Positions 1 through 10,800 of a stretch of 64,000 nucleotides of DNA are shown in pieces. The notes beneath the pieces are model-generated. The model was not told the origin of the DNA. It searched no databases and was given only the letters and a program-made list of their open reading frames with translations. Position numbers and translations under genes: made by a program. Where the stretch lies: contig CAWJQP010000073.1 of the NCBI GenBank assembly GCA_963844855.1, positions 62,001 through 126,000 of the forward strand, given 5' to 3'. The stretch comes from DASQDN01 sp963844855 (GTDB taxonomy: Bacteria > Acidobacteriota > Terriglobia > Bryobacterales > Bryobacteraceae). Every line of letters starts with the position of its first letter. Positions within the stretch are counted from its first letter, which is position 1.

Positions 1-101
1 TCAACGCGCCTGATATGAATATCAACAGCGCCTTTGTTGGGCAGATTCGGAGCGCCCGTGACCCCAGGATCTCCCAACTCGGACTTAAGCTTATCTGGTG
101 A
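1..101 (+). CDS. C-terminal tail of an Oar-like TonB-dependent receptor (partial)
   Basis: The window opens inside a reading frame that ends with TGA at 99-101 and translates as about 32 residues ending LGLKLIW. Oar-type outer-membrane receptors end in just this way: an 'SARDPR-x-Q-x-GLK' last strand closed by an aromatic residue. The complete receptor at 7858-11274 ends similarly (GALKFVF). The sulfatase gene starts 6 nt later, so the two are probably co-transcribed. Only the last strand is visible, so the family call is an inference. Confidence 0.6.
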   Translation, partial: NAPDMNINSAFVGQIRSARDPRISQLGLKLIW

Positions 102-107
102 GAATCG

Positions 108-1545
108 ATGAATAGACGACAGTTTGTCCACACTGCTATCGCTGCTGCAGTTACTGCGCCGAGTACTGTCCCGCAGACGGCGCCGAAACCTAACTTCATC
201 GTCATCTTGATGGATGATCTCGGATGGGCGGACCTCAGTTGTTATGGCAGCAAGTTTTACGAAACGCCGAATCTCGATCGCCTCGCCGCCGCCGGAATCA
301 AATTCACGAATGGATACGCGGCTTGTCCGGTTTGCTCTCCCAGCCGGGCCAGCATAATGACCGGGAAATTCGCTGCGCGAGTCGGCGTAACGAATTATCT
401 GCCGGGCAAACACCAGTTGCCCTATTCAAAGCTGCTGCCTCCCGAATCGAAGCCATTCCTGGATCTGAAGGAAACGACGGTTGCCGAGGTGCTGAAGGCG
501 GCTGGCTACACCACAGCCCACGTCGGCAAATGGCACCTGGGTCCGACGCCGGAGTACTGGCCTGAGAAGCAGGGCTTCGACGTCAACATCGGAGGATCGA
601 ACAGTGGAATGCCCAAGAGCTTCTTCTACCCTCAATGGAAAGGCAATCCGCCGATTGATGGGCGCGACGGGGAGTATCTGACGGATCGCCTTACGGACGA
701 CGCTATCGGTTTTATCCGCGCGAACAAAGCTCGGCCATTCTTCCTGTACTTGGCCCATTACGCGGTCCACGTGCCCATCGAAGCCAAGGAGGAAATGGTA
801 AAGAAGTATCGCGCCAAACTGAAGCCCGGCCAGGCGCAAGACGATCCCGTTTATGCCGCAATGATCGAAAGCATGGACGAAAGCGTCGGCCGGATCGTGA
901 GGACGCTCGAAGAACTGGGCCTGTCCGAAAACACCGTTGTGATCTTCACATCCGACAACGGAGGATTATCCGCTCCGGAGTGGAAGCTGAAACCGGTGAC
1001 ATCGAACGCGCCTCTACGCGAAGGCAAGGGGCACATTTACGAAGGCGGAATTCGTGAACCGTTCATCGTGAAGTGGCCCGGAGTAAAGCCTCGGGTTGAC
1101 GACACGCCCGTTTGCAGCGTGGACATTCTCCCGACGCTTGCCGATGCTGCCGGCGCTCCTCGAGATATGTACAGCAAAATTGACGGCGTGAGTCTCATAT
1201 CGCTCATCCGAGACCGCAAGACTTTGGCCGAGCGACCATTGTTCTGGCACTATCCGCACTACAGCAACCAATTGGGCCGACCGGCCGGCGCCGTTCGGCA
1301 GGGAGATTTCAAGCTCGTCGAACTCTACGAGAACAATCGTCTGGAGTTGTACAACCTGAGCAAAAGACATCGGCGAAAAGAACAATCTGGCTGATAAGAT
1401 GCCGGACAAAACGAAGCAACTCCATGCCATGCTGAAGGACTGGCGCGCTTCTGTGGGAGCCCAAATGCCCACTCCGAATCCGAACTACGACCCGAAGCGC
1501 GAAGACTTCGGCTATTGGTGGCGCACCGGTACTCAGCCGAAATAA
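108..1545 (+). CDS. Tat-exported sulfatase, apparent frameshift near the C-terminus
   Basis: Formylglycine-dependent sulfatase that would hydrolyse sulfate esters outside the cytoplasm. The N-terminus NRRQFVHTAIAAAV is a twin-arginine-like signal. D36-D37 (MDDLG) are metal ligands. CSPSR at residues 76-80 is the sulfatase signature, with C76 the residue converted to formylglycine. TSDNGG is the second metal site. The uninterrupted frame stops at 1394 after 428 residues, but the normal family C-terminus (DIGEKNNLADKMP...YWWRTGTQPK) continues one frame over to TAA at 1543-1545. Removing one A from the AAAA run at 1362-1365 restores about 478 residues. That is either a sequence error or a recent mutation; the catalytic core is intact either way. 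It follows an Oar-like receptor by 6 nt, which suggests a sulfated-polymer utilisation unit. Confidence 0.88.
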
Positions 1546-3103
1546 CTATTGGCTCTGCAGTGCAATTCGAGCCGTCACGTTATTGGGCATGAACTTCAAA
1601 TAGCTTTCAAACACCGCTCTCAGTTCGTCCGGACGTCGTCGTTCTCGCATGATTTCGCCGAGCCTTCGATATGCGACTTCAAGCGAAGGATCGAGAGCGA
1701 TCGCCTTCTTTAAGAAGTGCGATTGCCTCTTCAATCCGACCCGCCGCCTTCAGCGCCGTTGCCAGATTCACCTGGTACGGCGCATACTGCGGATCAGCCC
1801 GCAGCGCCTTCTCGAATAGCGGCAAAGCCTCGGCAATTTGTCTTTGTCGAAGCGCAAGCAGGCCCAAACCAGTCAACACTGCCGGATCATCCGGATAACT
1901 TCGCTTGGCCTCCACTAAAAGTCGATGCGCCTCGTCCATGTGAAATGCTGAGCGGTCCCGCTCGCCGACCGTGAGGTTGGCCAGTCCAAGATTGCGAACC
2001 GAGAGACCCGTCGCAGGTTCGTGCCATGCGACCAACTTTGCCGATGTTACCGATTCCCTCGTGGCGGGCACAGGCTTTCGCTGGATGCGATGATCCGTGA
2101 ACGCGGTGTGGCCCCCATCCTTCGCCTGTCGCGACGGCATGTGACAGCCTATGCAGTCGTTCGCGGGCTTCGCATGAGTCGTCTCTGTTCCCGTATGACA
2201 TCCGATGCATTTCGTCCGATAGTAAGATGCCGTATTTGTCGGCTTGTCGTGTGGATCATGACAAGTCGTACAGGACAGCCTTTCGCCGCTTCTCTGTTGA
2301 CAAGAACTTCGAGCAAGCTGCTGTACATGACTGATGACCTTTAGGCCGGATTCGGTAGCAGTGCCGAAAACATAAGTCGAAAAGACATCCTCGAGTACTT
2401 GTCCCGGTTGAAAATCACCAATCTCCTTCCCTGGATTTGCAATGCGCACTTCGCCGCTCAGGTGACACTGCTCGCAAACACTGTCCCTGGCGCGCACCGG
2501 GAGCCGCTTGGGATTGATGATGTTTTTGACAGACGGCCGTTTGAGATGTTCACCTGGAGCGCCGTGGCAACGGTCGCAGGAGATCGCCTCTTCGGCAAAC
2601 GCCGGCTGTTCGTACTTGTTCAGTGTTTTCTTGATGGGCAGAGGTTTTCCCGAATGACACCAAAGGCACTCCGCCGTAACAGGCCTTGTAAAATCGGGGC
2701 TGCGATCGGTCTCGTACCCGGGAGCCATGTCCCAAAGGCGCCTTTGCGAATAATAGGAGATTGGTGACTGGAACAAGTAGCCGCCGACGTTCACCAGATA
2801 GCCGAACGCGTGGTTTCCAGAGCCGATCACATAATCGACGTTGAACTTTCCGATAGCGCCTTCCCTCTCCAGCGTGTGCACCATTCCCTCTGCGCCTGAC
2901 CGTATCTGGAATTCGCTTCCCGAGAGGGCATGGCTAAAGCGTCCGCCAGGCTGCCGGGCTACACGCTGGAGTGAGCGACCCATCCCTGTCTTTTGGTACC
3001 CGGCGACTTCCTTCGGATGGCAGCTTGCGCAAGGATGCGCTGCGATCCCATAGGACACCGCGATACCGGCCAATAGGACGACACGATAGAGCCGAGAACT
3101 CAT
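1546..3103 (-). CDS. Exported multihaem c-type cytochrome with C-terminal TPRs, apparent frameshift
   Basis: Signal peptide (MSSRLYRVVLLAGIAVSYGIAA) followed by seven CxxCH haem motifs: CASCH, CLWCH, CDRCH, CEQCH, CTTCH, CIGCH and CIGCH. TPR repeats follow from about residue 380. Likely a periplasmic electron-transfer protein. The first frame ends at 1679, while the next TPR (FLKKAIALDPSLEVAYRRLGE) continues in another frame to a stop at 1546-1548. Dropping one A of the coding AAA run (1709-1711) joins them into about 518 residues. The repaired stop abuts the repaired stop of the convergent sulfatase (1545), which supports both tails being genuine. The start overlaps the stop of the upstream CRTAC1-like gene (ATGA, 3100-3103), so the two are translationally coupled. 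Confidence 0.85.
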
Positions 3104-4740
3104 GGAACGACGTATTGCACGACGTGGTAACGATCTACCGCCATACTCTTCAATACCTGCCTTCTACCGGAAGGCCATTGAATGGTGACACGATCCAGAG
3201 ACGCGCAGTTCCCAAGTCCGAAGTGTCGCCGCGGATCATCCCCAGAAACATAGCTGCCGCCATTCCGAACGGTATCGAACCAGGTTTTGCCACACCCTGC
3301 AATGTAGATCGCGGCGCCGGTTGCATAGCCACCGAGATCAAGCCCTATCCAATGATTGTTCGACACACTGCGATTCTCAATCAGCGCTGGTGATCCTTCT
3401 ACCGGAGTCACAATCAAGTCCATCTTCCCGTCGTTGTTGAAGTCTCCGGTTGCGCCGCCACGCCAGGATGCTTTCGCTCGTGTGCGAACCAGTTGGGGCG
3501 CTGATCCAAAATGTCCGCGCTGATTCGGAACAATGACAATCGGCTGTTCGTAACTCGTTCGGCCTGCCTGACCGATCGTTGGATAAACGTGGCCATTGGC
3601 AAGCCAAAGGTCTCGCCATCCATCGTTGTCGAAATCGACGAAACCGCATGCCCATCCAAGCAGTGGCGTAGTGGTCCGCACGAGGCCAGCTTGAGCGGCC
3701 ACGTCTTCATAAAGGCCTGCCGACGTCTGCGTAAAAAGCGGGAAATGATCTTCGGAGAACGTTGTGGTGAGAAGATCGAGGTCCTGATCATTGTCGATGT
3801 CCCCAACCGCGACGCCCATATTTGCCTGCGACTTGCCATCGGCATTGTACGCCACCCCGCTCACTAGAGCCGACTCCGTGAAACGTCCGCCACCCTCGTT
3901 CAGGTACAGATAGTTAGGTCCAGAGTCGTTAGCGACGAAAATGTCCGGCTTCCTGTCCTGATTGAAATCTTCGAATACAACCGTGAAGCCAAAGCGCGGT
4001 TCCTGCTCGGCAAGTCTTGCAGCGGCTGTGAAGTCTGAAAACGTCCCATCACCGTTATTGCGATAGAACACGTCCGGTTCACCCGCAAGCTTCAATGGAC
4101 CGCAAAAGACAGGCAGTTCCAGATACTGACATACCGGCGCCGGACTCCCGATACTCAGGTTTTTGAGGCTCACATAGCCAGCGATATAAAGATCGAGATC
4201 GCCGTCGTCGTCGTAGTCTCCGAAGGCGCTTCCCGTGTGCCACGCGATATTGGGTACCAACCCTGCCTGTCGACTAACATCCTTAAACGTGCCGTCGCCC
4301 TGGTTCCGGAAGAGGACGTCTTGTCCGATGTTCGTTAGTAGAATGTCAGGAAACCCATCTCCATCGTAGTCGATCGCATTCGCCCCGGTTCCCCAGAACG
4401 GATTAGCTAAACCAGCCGAGCGAGTGACATCGGCAAAAGCGCCATTGCCCAGGTTCCGATACAAAAATACGCCGTCATTCCGCACCGGTGGAGCGGCGCC
4501 CTTGACGATAAGCTGCAAAGTTTCAACCGGCGTTCCATTCACCACCAAAACGTCCATTCGTCCATCTCTGTCGTAATCGAACACCGCAACGCCAGAGCCA
4601 TTGGCTTCCATAATCCACTTCTTCGCCCGTGTGCCGTTATGGAGCGTCGCCGTTATACCCGACTCAAGAGTTCGATCGACGAACTGAAACGTGACCGAGG
4701 CGCCTGCAAGTGCCGACATCGCCAACAGGCTCCGTATCAC
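3100..4740 (-). CDS. CRTAC1-like FG-GAP/ASPIC-UnbV propeller protein
   Basis: 546 residues with a GTG start that overlaps the upstream TPR gene (GTGA, 4737-4740). Repeated D-x-D-x-DG calcium-loop motifs (FDYDRDGRMD, IDYDGDGFPD, GDYDDDGDLD, GDIDNDQDLD, VDFDNDGWRD, GDFNNDGKMD) mark FG-GAP/VCBS blades of an integrin-like beta-propeller. The C-terminus (TGAAIYIAGCGK...VTIQWPSGRRQ) is the ASPIC/UnbV domain. The N-terminus LLAMSALAGASVTFQF is a signal peptide. No substrate is known for this family in Acidobacteria. The gene sits between a TPR gene and the multihaem cytochrome, an arrangement common in Solibacter-like genomes. Confidence 0.88.
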   Translation of the reverse strand: MIRSLLAMSALAGASVTFQFVDRTLESGITATLHNGTRAKKWIMEANGSGVAVFDYDRDGRMDVLVVNGTPVETLQLIVKGAAPPVRNDGVFLYRNLGNGAFADVTRSAGLANPFWGTGANAIDYDGDGFPDILLTNIGQDVLFRNQGDGTFKDVSRQAGLVPNIAWHTGSAFGDYDDDGDLDLYIAGYVSLKNLSIGSPAPVCQYLELPVFCGPLKLAGEPDVFYRNNGDGTFSDFTAAARLAEQEPRFGFTVVFEDFNQDRKPDIFVANDSGPNYLYLNEGGGRFTESALVSGVAYNADGKSQANMGVAVGDIDNDQDLDLLTTTFSEDHFPLFTQTSAGLYEDVAAQAGLVRTTTPLLGWACGFVDFDNDGWRDLWLANGHVYPTIGQAGRTSYEQPIVIVPNQRGHFGSAPQLVRTRAKASWRGGATGDFNNDGKMDLIVTPVEGSPALIENRSVSNNHWIGLDLGGYATGAAIYIAGCGKTWFDTVRNGGSYVSGDDPRRHFGLGNCASLDRVTIQWPSGRRQVLKSMAVDRYHVVQYVVP

Positions 4741-5636
4741 GGCCGACGCAGCCTTTGGAACAGAAGACCATGCTCTTTGGCCTTCACCGGATCTCCGAGT
4801 TTCCGGAATAAACGCGCTAGTTGAAAATGCGCGTCCGCATTGTCCGGATCAGTGGAAAGGACCGCTTCGAATTCCGCCTTGGCTTGCTCAGGCTTGCCTA
4901 GAGCAGCCAATGCGACACCAAGCTGCACTTGAGCCTGCGGAAATTTGGGCTGTAGTTGAAGTGCCTGCTGAAGATACGGCAGCGCCCGTTCAGCCCTGCC
5001 TGCTTTCAGATGGAGAACTCCGAGGTTATAGTACGGCCACTCGGACCGCTTCGCAGAATCACGATCGATCCGGATCGCCTCTTCATAGGCTTTCTCAGCC
5101 AGGTCGAACTGGTTGAGCCACTCATAAGTCTGCCCGAGTTGGTTTCGCGCCCGTACGGAAGAAGGCTCGAACTCCAGCAGCTTTTGATATGTGTTGAGCG
5201 CGGCCGGCAAATTCTGGCGAGAGAAGTATACTCGTCCGAGATAATAGCGGGCTTCCTCGTCTTTAGGCAAAAGCTCGACTGCCCTCTCGAGTTCCGCTTG
5301 TGCTCCCGCGGCATCGCCGACCATAAAAAGGTCGAGCCCTAACAGTTTTCTAGCTTGGGAATCGTCCGCGTTTCGGCCAAGATACCCGCGGAGCGTAGAT
5401 GCAGATTCGCTGTATCTTTTTGTGGAAAACTGAACGTAGGCCTTCCAGTAGAACGCTCGGGGAGGCGGATCGCTCATGGTCAGCGATTTGTCCAAAACAA
5501 GCTCGGCGTCCTCCCATTTGCCCGATTTCATCAGAGCAATGGCCGCGTCAAGTTCGCTCTGGGTCTCAGGCGGATAATATGCTGATAGGCGCCACAAGAC
5601 GACCAATGCTGCAATGCTTGTTCTTCCGACGACCAT
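4737..5636 (-). CDS. Exported TPR-repeat protein
   Basis: About 299 residues with a hydrophobic N-terminus (TSIAALVVLWRLSA) and at least six 34-residue TPR units (for example DAAGAQAELERAVELLPKDEE and PAALNTYQKLLEFEPSS), so a helical protein-interaction scaffold. ATG at 5636 is chosen over the adjacent GTG at 5639; no good ribosome-binding site is visible for either. It is the first gene of the operon TPR > CRTAC1-like > multihaem cytochrome. Its 5' end overlaps that of the divergent TPR gene by about 31 nt, so one of the two starts may be misplaced. Confidence 0.8.
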   Translation of the reverse strand: MVVGRTSIAALVVLWRLSAYYPPETQSELDAAIALMKSGKWEDAELVLDKSLTMSDPPPRAFYWKAYVQFSTKRYSESASTLRGYLGRNADDSQARKLLGLDLFMVGDAAGAQAELERAVELLPKDEEARYYLGRVYFSRQNLPAALNTYQKLLEFEPSSVRARNQLGQTYEWLNQFDLAEKAYEEAIRIDRDSAKRSEWPYYNLGVLHLKAGRAERALPYLQQALQLQPKFPQAQVQLGVALAALGKPEQAKAEFEAVLSTDPDNADAHFQLARLFRKLGDPVKAKEHGLLFQRLRRP

Positions 5637-7150
5637 CACAACCGTTCGCTCACCTTGCCTCGAGCCTGGCGTTAGCCGCTATCGCTGTCGTCGCGCCGAA
5701 CCAGTGTCCGGCCCAGGACAACGATGCGGTGCTCAAACTATATCAGGCGGCAAAGACGGCGGAACAGAATGGCGCCTACCCACAAGCGACGCAGAGTTAC
5801 GAACGAATTCTCGCCCTGCGACCGGATCTCGCCGAAGCTCATGCGAATCTTGGGAATCTGTATTACATCCAAGCGAAATACGATCAGGCGGAGCGCTCGT
5901 TTAGAACGGCGCTGAAGTTGAAACCACAACTCGCCGGGCCACAGTTTTTCTTAGGGGTGCTTTCATTTCGATCGCGCGATTGGACCGCGGCGATCAATCA
6001 CCTCAATAAGGCAGCCGAACTGAACCCCGCCAATCTGCTGATCCAACTGCAACTGGGGTACACGTACTATGCAAAAGGGGACTTCTCTAACGCCGTTAAC
6101 TATCTCGAGAAAGTAGTTAGGGCCGATGAACGGAACGAAGATGCGTGGTATCACCTGAGCAAGTTACACGGGCAGCTATCACGCCGCTACTTCGATGAGT
6201 TGCAGTTGACGGCGGCCGATTCCTTTTACACACACTTGGCCCGTGCGCACTTTTATGAAGGGCAAGCAAGCTGGCAGGAAGCAGCTCTGGAGTACGAGAA
6301 AGCAAACGAGAAAGCAGATAAGAGGAAGCCCACGTCCGAACTGAAGACCAAACTTCAATACCTTGCCTTGCGCGCCGAGGGGAAACAGGCGGATTGGAAA
6401 CCCACTACAGAGGAACTCGACGGTTCCACGCAATTTCTCTATCAGCCTCCGGAGATCGGAAAAGTCCTCAGCGAGTTCTGGCGTCTGCGTCAAGGCTTAA
6501 AAGAAGTCGAGCCTCTGAAAGCCTCTCCCGAGCAGCTATACAGGCTGGCCGAGAATCATCAACTGCTTTCCTACTTGGCCGCCCTCTGGGTGTACGGAAC
6601 GAACTCCGATTCCTATCGTGCGCACCAGTTGAAGGGGCAGTCATTGGAGGCGGCAGGACGAAATGAGGAAGCAGTGGCCGAGTACAGGGCGGCCCTAGCA
6701 AAGAAGCCCGATCTGCAGACGGTTCATTTCGCAATCGGAAATATATTGTGGCGATCTGGACAACTCGAAGAAGCATTACCGGAACTGAAGGCCGAGTTGG
6801 AGATCAGCCCAAATGATCCGCAAGCCCACTATGAACTCGGGGATATTCTGTTGATCCAAGGCAACCTTGATGCCGCAATCGGCCACTACCTTAACTGCCT
6901 GCGGTTTGCGCCGGAGACTGCAGAGGCTCACTTGGCGCTGGATCGCATTTACACAACCAAGGGACAGACAGCGGAAGCGATGCAACATCTCCGCAAAGCA
7001 GCGGCCGTCGCGCCGAATGATCCGACCCCGCATTATCGGCTGTGGTTGTTGTATCGAAAACAGGGAAACACTGCGGAGGCGGCCAAGTCGCGGAAGAAGT
7101 TCGAAGAACTCAAGAAGACTGCAAAGCCATCGACGGAAGGCACTCCCTAA
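5606..7150 (+). CDS. Exported TPR-repeat protein
   Basis: 514 residues from the ATG at 5606, which gives a credible signal peptide (AHLASSLALAAIAVVAPNQCPAQ). The frame is open further upstream, but that part would be antisense to the neighbouring gene and is not protein-like. TPR units recur along the chain (YPQATQSYERILALRPDLAEAHANLGN, YDQAERSF, SNAVNYLEKV, LDAAIGHY). The C-terminus is charged (KKFEELKKTAKPSTEGTP). It is divergent from the TPR/CRTAC1/cytochrome operon and may share its regulation. A scaffold or assembly role is inferred from fold only. Confidence 0.8.
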   Translation: MLQCLFFRRPSQPFAHLASSLALAAIAVVAPNQCPAQDNDAVLKLYQAAKTAEQNGAYPQATQSYERILALRPDLAEAHANLGNLYYIQAKYDQAERSFRTALKLKPQLAGPQFFLGVLSFRSRDWTAAINHLNKAAELNPANLLIQLQLGYTYYAKGDFSNAVNYLEKVVRADERNEDAWYHLSKLHGQLSRRYFDELQLTAADSFYTHLARAHFYEGQASWQEAALEYEKANEKADKRKPTSELKTKLQYLALRAEGKQADWKPTTEELDGSTQFLYQPPEIGKVLSEFWRLRQGLKEVEPLKASPEQLYRLAENHQLLSYLAALWVYGTNSDSYRAHQLKGQSLEAAGRNEEAVAEYRAALAKKPDLQTVHFAIGNILWRSGQLEEALPELKAELEISPNDPQAHYELGDILLIQGNLDAAIGHYLNCLRFAPETAEAHLALDRIYTTKGQTAEAMQHLRKAAAVAPNDPTPHYRLWLLYRKQGNTAEAAKSRKKFEELKKTAKPSTEGTP

Positions 7151-7151
7151 G

Positions 7152-7778
7152 TTAGTTGGTGGCTGCTATTTGCAACGAGATCGAAGGGGACGGAACATGC
7201 CGCGTTCCGATATCTGCTTCCGCCGATATCTCATAAGTCCTCGTCGCAGTTCGATCCTCTGCCTCGAACGCCACCATAATATGTGAACCCGTGCTGCTAA
7301 CCATTCGGCTGCGAACGCCATCCGGCAAATCGAGCAATTGAATCGAGGCGTGCTCCGGAATATCTTCCGCCGTTAGTTCCAATGTTGTCGACTTTCCCTT
7401 GATTGTGAGAACAGAGATAACGTCTGGCGAAAACCGGACCGACAACTCTGAAGGACTGTCCGCTACTCGTACCGTTGCGGAAGTTTGAATACCGTGAGCA
7501 GTGGCTTTGACAGTGGCTTGGCCTCGCCTGCGTGCGGTTAATACACCAAGCCGCGAATCAACAACGACAACATCGGGAGCCGAAGAACGAAGCTGGGCAT
7601 TTGCGGTGACATCTTTCTCATTGCCATCGACATCGCGCCCCAGTACAAGAAACTTCTGGGTACGACCTGGTCCGGACAGTACAACATCCGTAGGCACAAT
7701 CCGCAAGCCAACCCAGGTTGCCGCCATCAGCGAATCGCATACCAGCGCCAGCAAAACGAGATGAAGCAAACCGGACAC
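7152..7778 (-). CDS. Small exported protein with a BIG2-type Ig-like domain
   Basis: 208 residues with a hydrophobic leader (LLHLVLLALVCDSLMAATW) followed by a bacterial group 2 Ig-like region. Typical elements are LRIVPTDVVLSGPGRTQKFLVLG, DVTANAQLRSSAPDVVVVD and GVLTARRRGQATVKATAHG. The rest looks beta-rich and is not recognised. The start is GTG at 7776-7778. No Shine-Dalgarno site precedes it, and the predicted promoter lies only a few bases upstream, so the mRNA may be nearly leaderless. The gene lies 79 bp downstream of the Oar receptor on the same strand but has its own promoter matching that of the receptor. Confidence 0.7.
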   Translation of the reverse strand: MSGLLHLVLLALVCDSLMAATWVGLRIVPTDVVLSGPGRTQKFLVLGRDVDGNEKDVTANAQLRSSAPDVVVVDSRLGVLTARRRGQATVKATAHGIQTSATVRVADSPSELSVRFSPDVISVLTIKGKSTTLELTAEDIPEHASIQLLDLPDGVRSRMVSSTGSHIMVAFEAEDRTATRTYEISAEADIGTRHVPSPSISLQIAATN

Positions 7779-7780
7779 AG

Positions 7781-7819
7781 TGGTCTGACTAGTCTATGCG
7801 GGCGTGCAGTAGGTGTCAA
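7781..7819 (-). promoter_or_regulatory. Promoter with overlapping FadR/GntR-type operator for the BIG2 gene
   Basis: Read on the minus strand: -35 TTGACA (7814-7819), a 17-bp spacer, -10 TAGACT (7791-7796), then the near-palindrome TAGTCAGACCA (7781-7791), which begins on the last base of the -10 box. One base departs from the perfect TGGTCnGACCA dyad recognised by FadR-subfamily GntR regulators. An identical arrangement precedes the Oar gene at 11306-11345. No GntR gene lies in the window. Confidence 0.62.
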
Positions 7820-7857
7820 CGCAGAGTAAGGAGCAGCCGGGATGGCTACCCCTTAAT

Positions 7858-10800
7858 TCAAAAGACAAATTTCAGCGCTCCCTGAGCAGTTCTAGGTGTA
7901 TTGGCCTGTGACGTTACTTTGCCGAAATTGAAAGGATCGCTCAGATTCGTCGCAGGATCACCAAATCGAACCCGATTGAAGGCGTTGAACATTTCGAAAC
8001 GAAACTCAATGTTCATCGTTTCGTTGATGAACGTACGCTTCATGATTCCAAAATCCTCATTGAACAGCTTGAAATTGCGGGCGTTCGACAGGACCGAGGG
8101 AGCATTGCCGTAAGTGAACGCCGCCGGCTCACTGAAGGCTGCGCTGTTCAACAGAACGTCCTTCGCGGGATCGAAGTTGCTTTTGTCAACAACGATAGGA
8201 GAACCTCCGGCCACAACATTCGGCAAATTGCGGCTATTGAACAACGGCAAGGTATTGTTCACGCCGACGCCGATCGGTGTCCCCGACTGATAGTTCAATA
8301 CTCCATTCACTTGCCATCCGCCTATGATCGCTCCGACCGCTCCTTTTACGTTGCCCACTGGCTTTCCCGGTCCAATCGGCAACTCATAATTGAATGCCAT
8401 AACCGCGCGGTGGGGAACATCAAAGACAGATAACGCCTTCTCGAGTCGCCGGTTATAGTTGTCGCGTGCATTCGTTGAGAAGAAGCCCGATAGAGCCGAG
8501 GAGGAATCCGTAATGGTCTTGCTCCATGTATAGGAGGAAAGCAGGAAAAGACCACCGCTGAACTGCTTCTCGATCTTTGCCTGCAGCGAGTGGTACGTGG
8601 AGTTTCCGACGTTCTCAGAACGATTCGTATCAATGTTGTTGTACTGCGGGAACGGCCTTAAAGATTGGGCAAGGCTACCTTGGAACCCAGGATACGGCCG
8701 TCCGAACCCGGCGGCGGCGACAAGCGGGTCGTCGATCGGCTTGGTTAGCAGATCTCCCAGTCGCAGGTATTGGGGATCGACCTGGTTGATATTGAAAACT
8801 CCGGTGCTCAGCCGGGTTGCTTTCGAACCGACCCAGCCGATATCCAGCAACCAGTCCTGCGCAAGCTGCCACTGAGTATCGAACGTGAAACTTTGCGTGT
8901 ACGACGGCTCGATCGCACTAACGTTCCACATCGTGGTCGAACTGCCAACTCCGAATCCAGGATCGATGATCGGTGGGCGCTGGAAATTCTGAGGGAACCC
9001 ATTGTCCCAATTAAATGCTGGCGTAATCCCTTGGTCCTGTGAGAAGAAAGTAGGATTCGCGGTAAAGCCAAAAGATGGCGGCTTCGCGTTGCCGCCACCA
9101 AGGGCGCCCGTCTGATAGTAACTAATCTGATATCCAGTCCGGATCACAGTCTTTGGCGTGACAGACCATGCAAGGCCAAGCGCCGGACCGAAGTTGTTAT
9201 ACGACACTCCGTCTGTCAGACGTTTCCGTCCGGTCCGGCCCGTTCCCTCACCCGCGAAGATTAGTGCGCCAAGTCGGCCGCCCGCTGCCGGGTTAGGGGT
9301 GAACGGATCCATGATCGAGTAGTTGTCGTTCACTTCAGTGAGGGGAAGATACAGATCCCATCGCAGGCCGAGATTCAGCGTCACCTTGCTGCTGATTTTC
9401 CAGTCGTCCTGAACGTAAGTGGCGAAGTACGGAAAGCGCATTCCGCGTGTTACTTCGTTGATCTGCAAACTTCCGCTGTCAACTTGTCCGAGCAGGAAAC
9501 TGGCAAATGCGTTGCCTGTGGATGCGCGCCGCTCGGCGGTGGGAAAGGCAGTTTCATTTCGGCTGAAACTATAAGATCCGGTTCGCTCTCCTGCCCGGTA
9601 ATTGTTTTGATAGCGCCGGTAGTCCAGGCCGAACTTAAGGTTATGCTTGCCGACCACCATCGAGAGGCTATCTGCAAATGCCCAGGTGGCGGAAATGGTC
9701 GAAAGCAAGTCCTGATTGTTGCCCCAGTCCGTAAAAGGGGCCGTGAAAATGGTTGGGAAGGGTCCGTTATTGACGCCACGAAGCCCAAGCTTTTCGCCCC
9801 AGCCTTGTCCTTGCTCCTCGGCAACCAGCAGTTGCTTTTGACGTGTAAAGCCGGCGCCGAAGTGGTTCAACACAGTCGGACTGATGGTCCAATCGTGAGA
9901 AAAGCGAACAGTGTTCTGGCCGGCCCCAGGGTTGCTTTCGCGAGTATTGGCGATTGGGTGCGGTAAAGGTGCGAAAGGCCCGTTATCCGTGCCGAATCCG
10001 TTGTTGTAGCTGCCACTGATCCGATGAGACGAGTTGATTGTGTGGTCCAGCTTCATCGTATAGTTGCGGTTGTCCGTCCTTGAGGTCCCGGTCGCAGCAT
10101 AGTTGTTCAAGATTCCCGGCAGTGACGGGTCTGGAACGTAGCCCAGAACCGCTCTGGAAACGCTGCTGATTCGATTCGATGGGATTATGTTGTTGGGAAA
10201 CGGATCGCGCGTACAATTCCCTGCCGCATCACAGCGCGTACTGTTCGGATCGTAGAGTTGAATCAAACTTCCGTCCGGATTCCTGAGTTCGGACAGGTCG
10301 CCTCTCTTGAACGCTGCGGTCGGCACCGAAGCCGTCTGATTGATCGCTCCAGATCGAAACTTGTAGTAGTTAATGTTGAAGAAGAAGAAGCTCCGGTTCC
10401 GGCCATTGTAGACTTTCGGAATCCAGATCGGACCGCCTATGCTCGCTCCATACTCATTCTGCCGCAAAACTGACCGCGAACTATTGAAAAATCCGCGCGC
10501 ATTCAGTTTGTCGTTACGCAAGAATTCATATGCGCTTCCGTGGAAGTCATTCGTGCCGGAACGAATCGTAAATCGCTCAATGCCGCCGCCCGTGTTTCCA
10601 AACTCAGCCGAGTAGACCCCTGTCGCGAGAGAAAACTCCTGAATGGCATCCGGCGGTAGAGTCAGAACTCGAGGATCTCCGCCCACCTCCGCAGTGGTCA
10701 TCGTAATACCTTCAATCTGGATCTCTTTTGAAAGGGTCTGGCTGCCGTTTATGTGAGCGTTGAAAGTGTCGCCGGTGGTTCCTGGCGCCAGAAAGATAAA

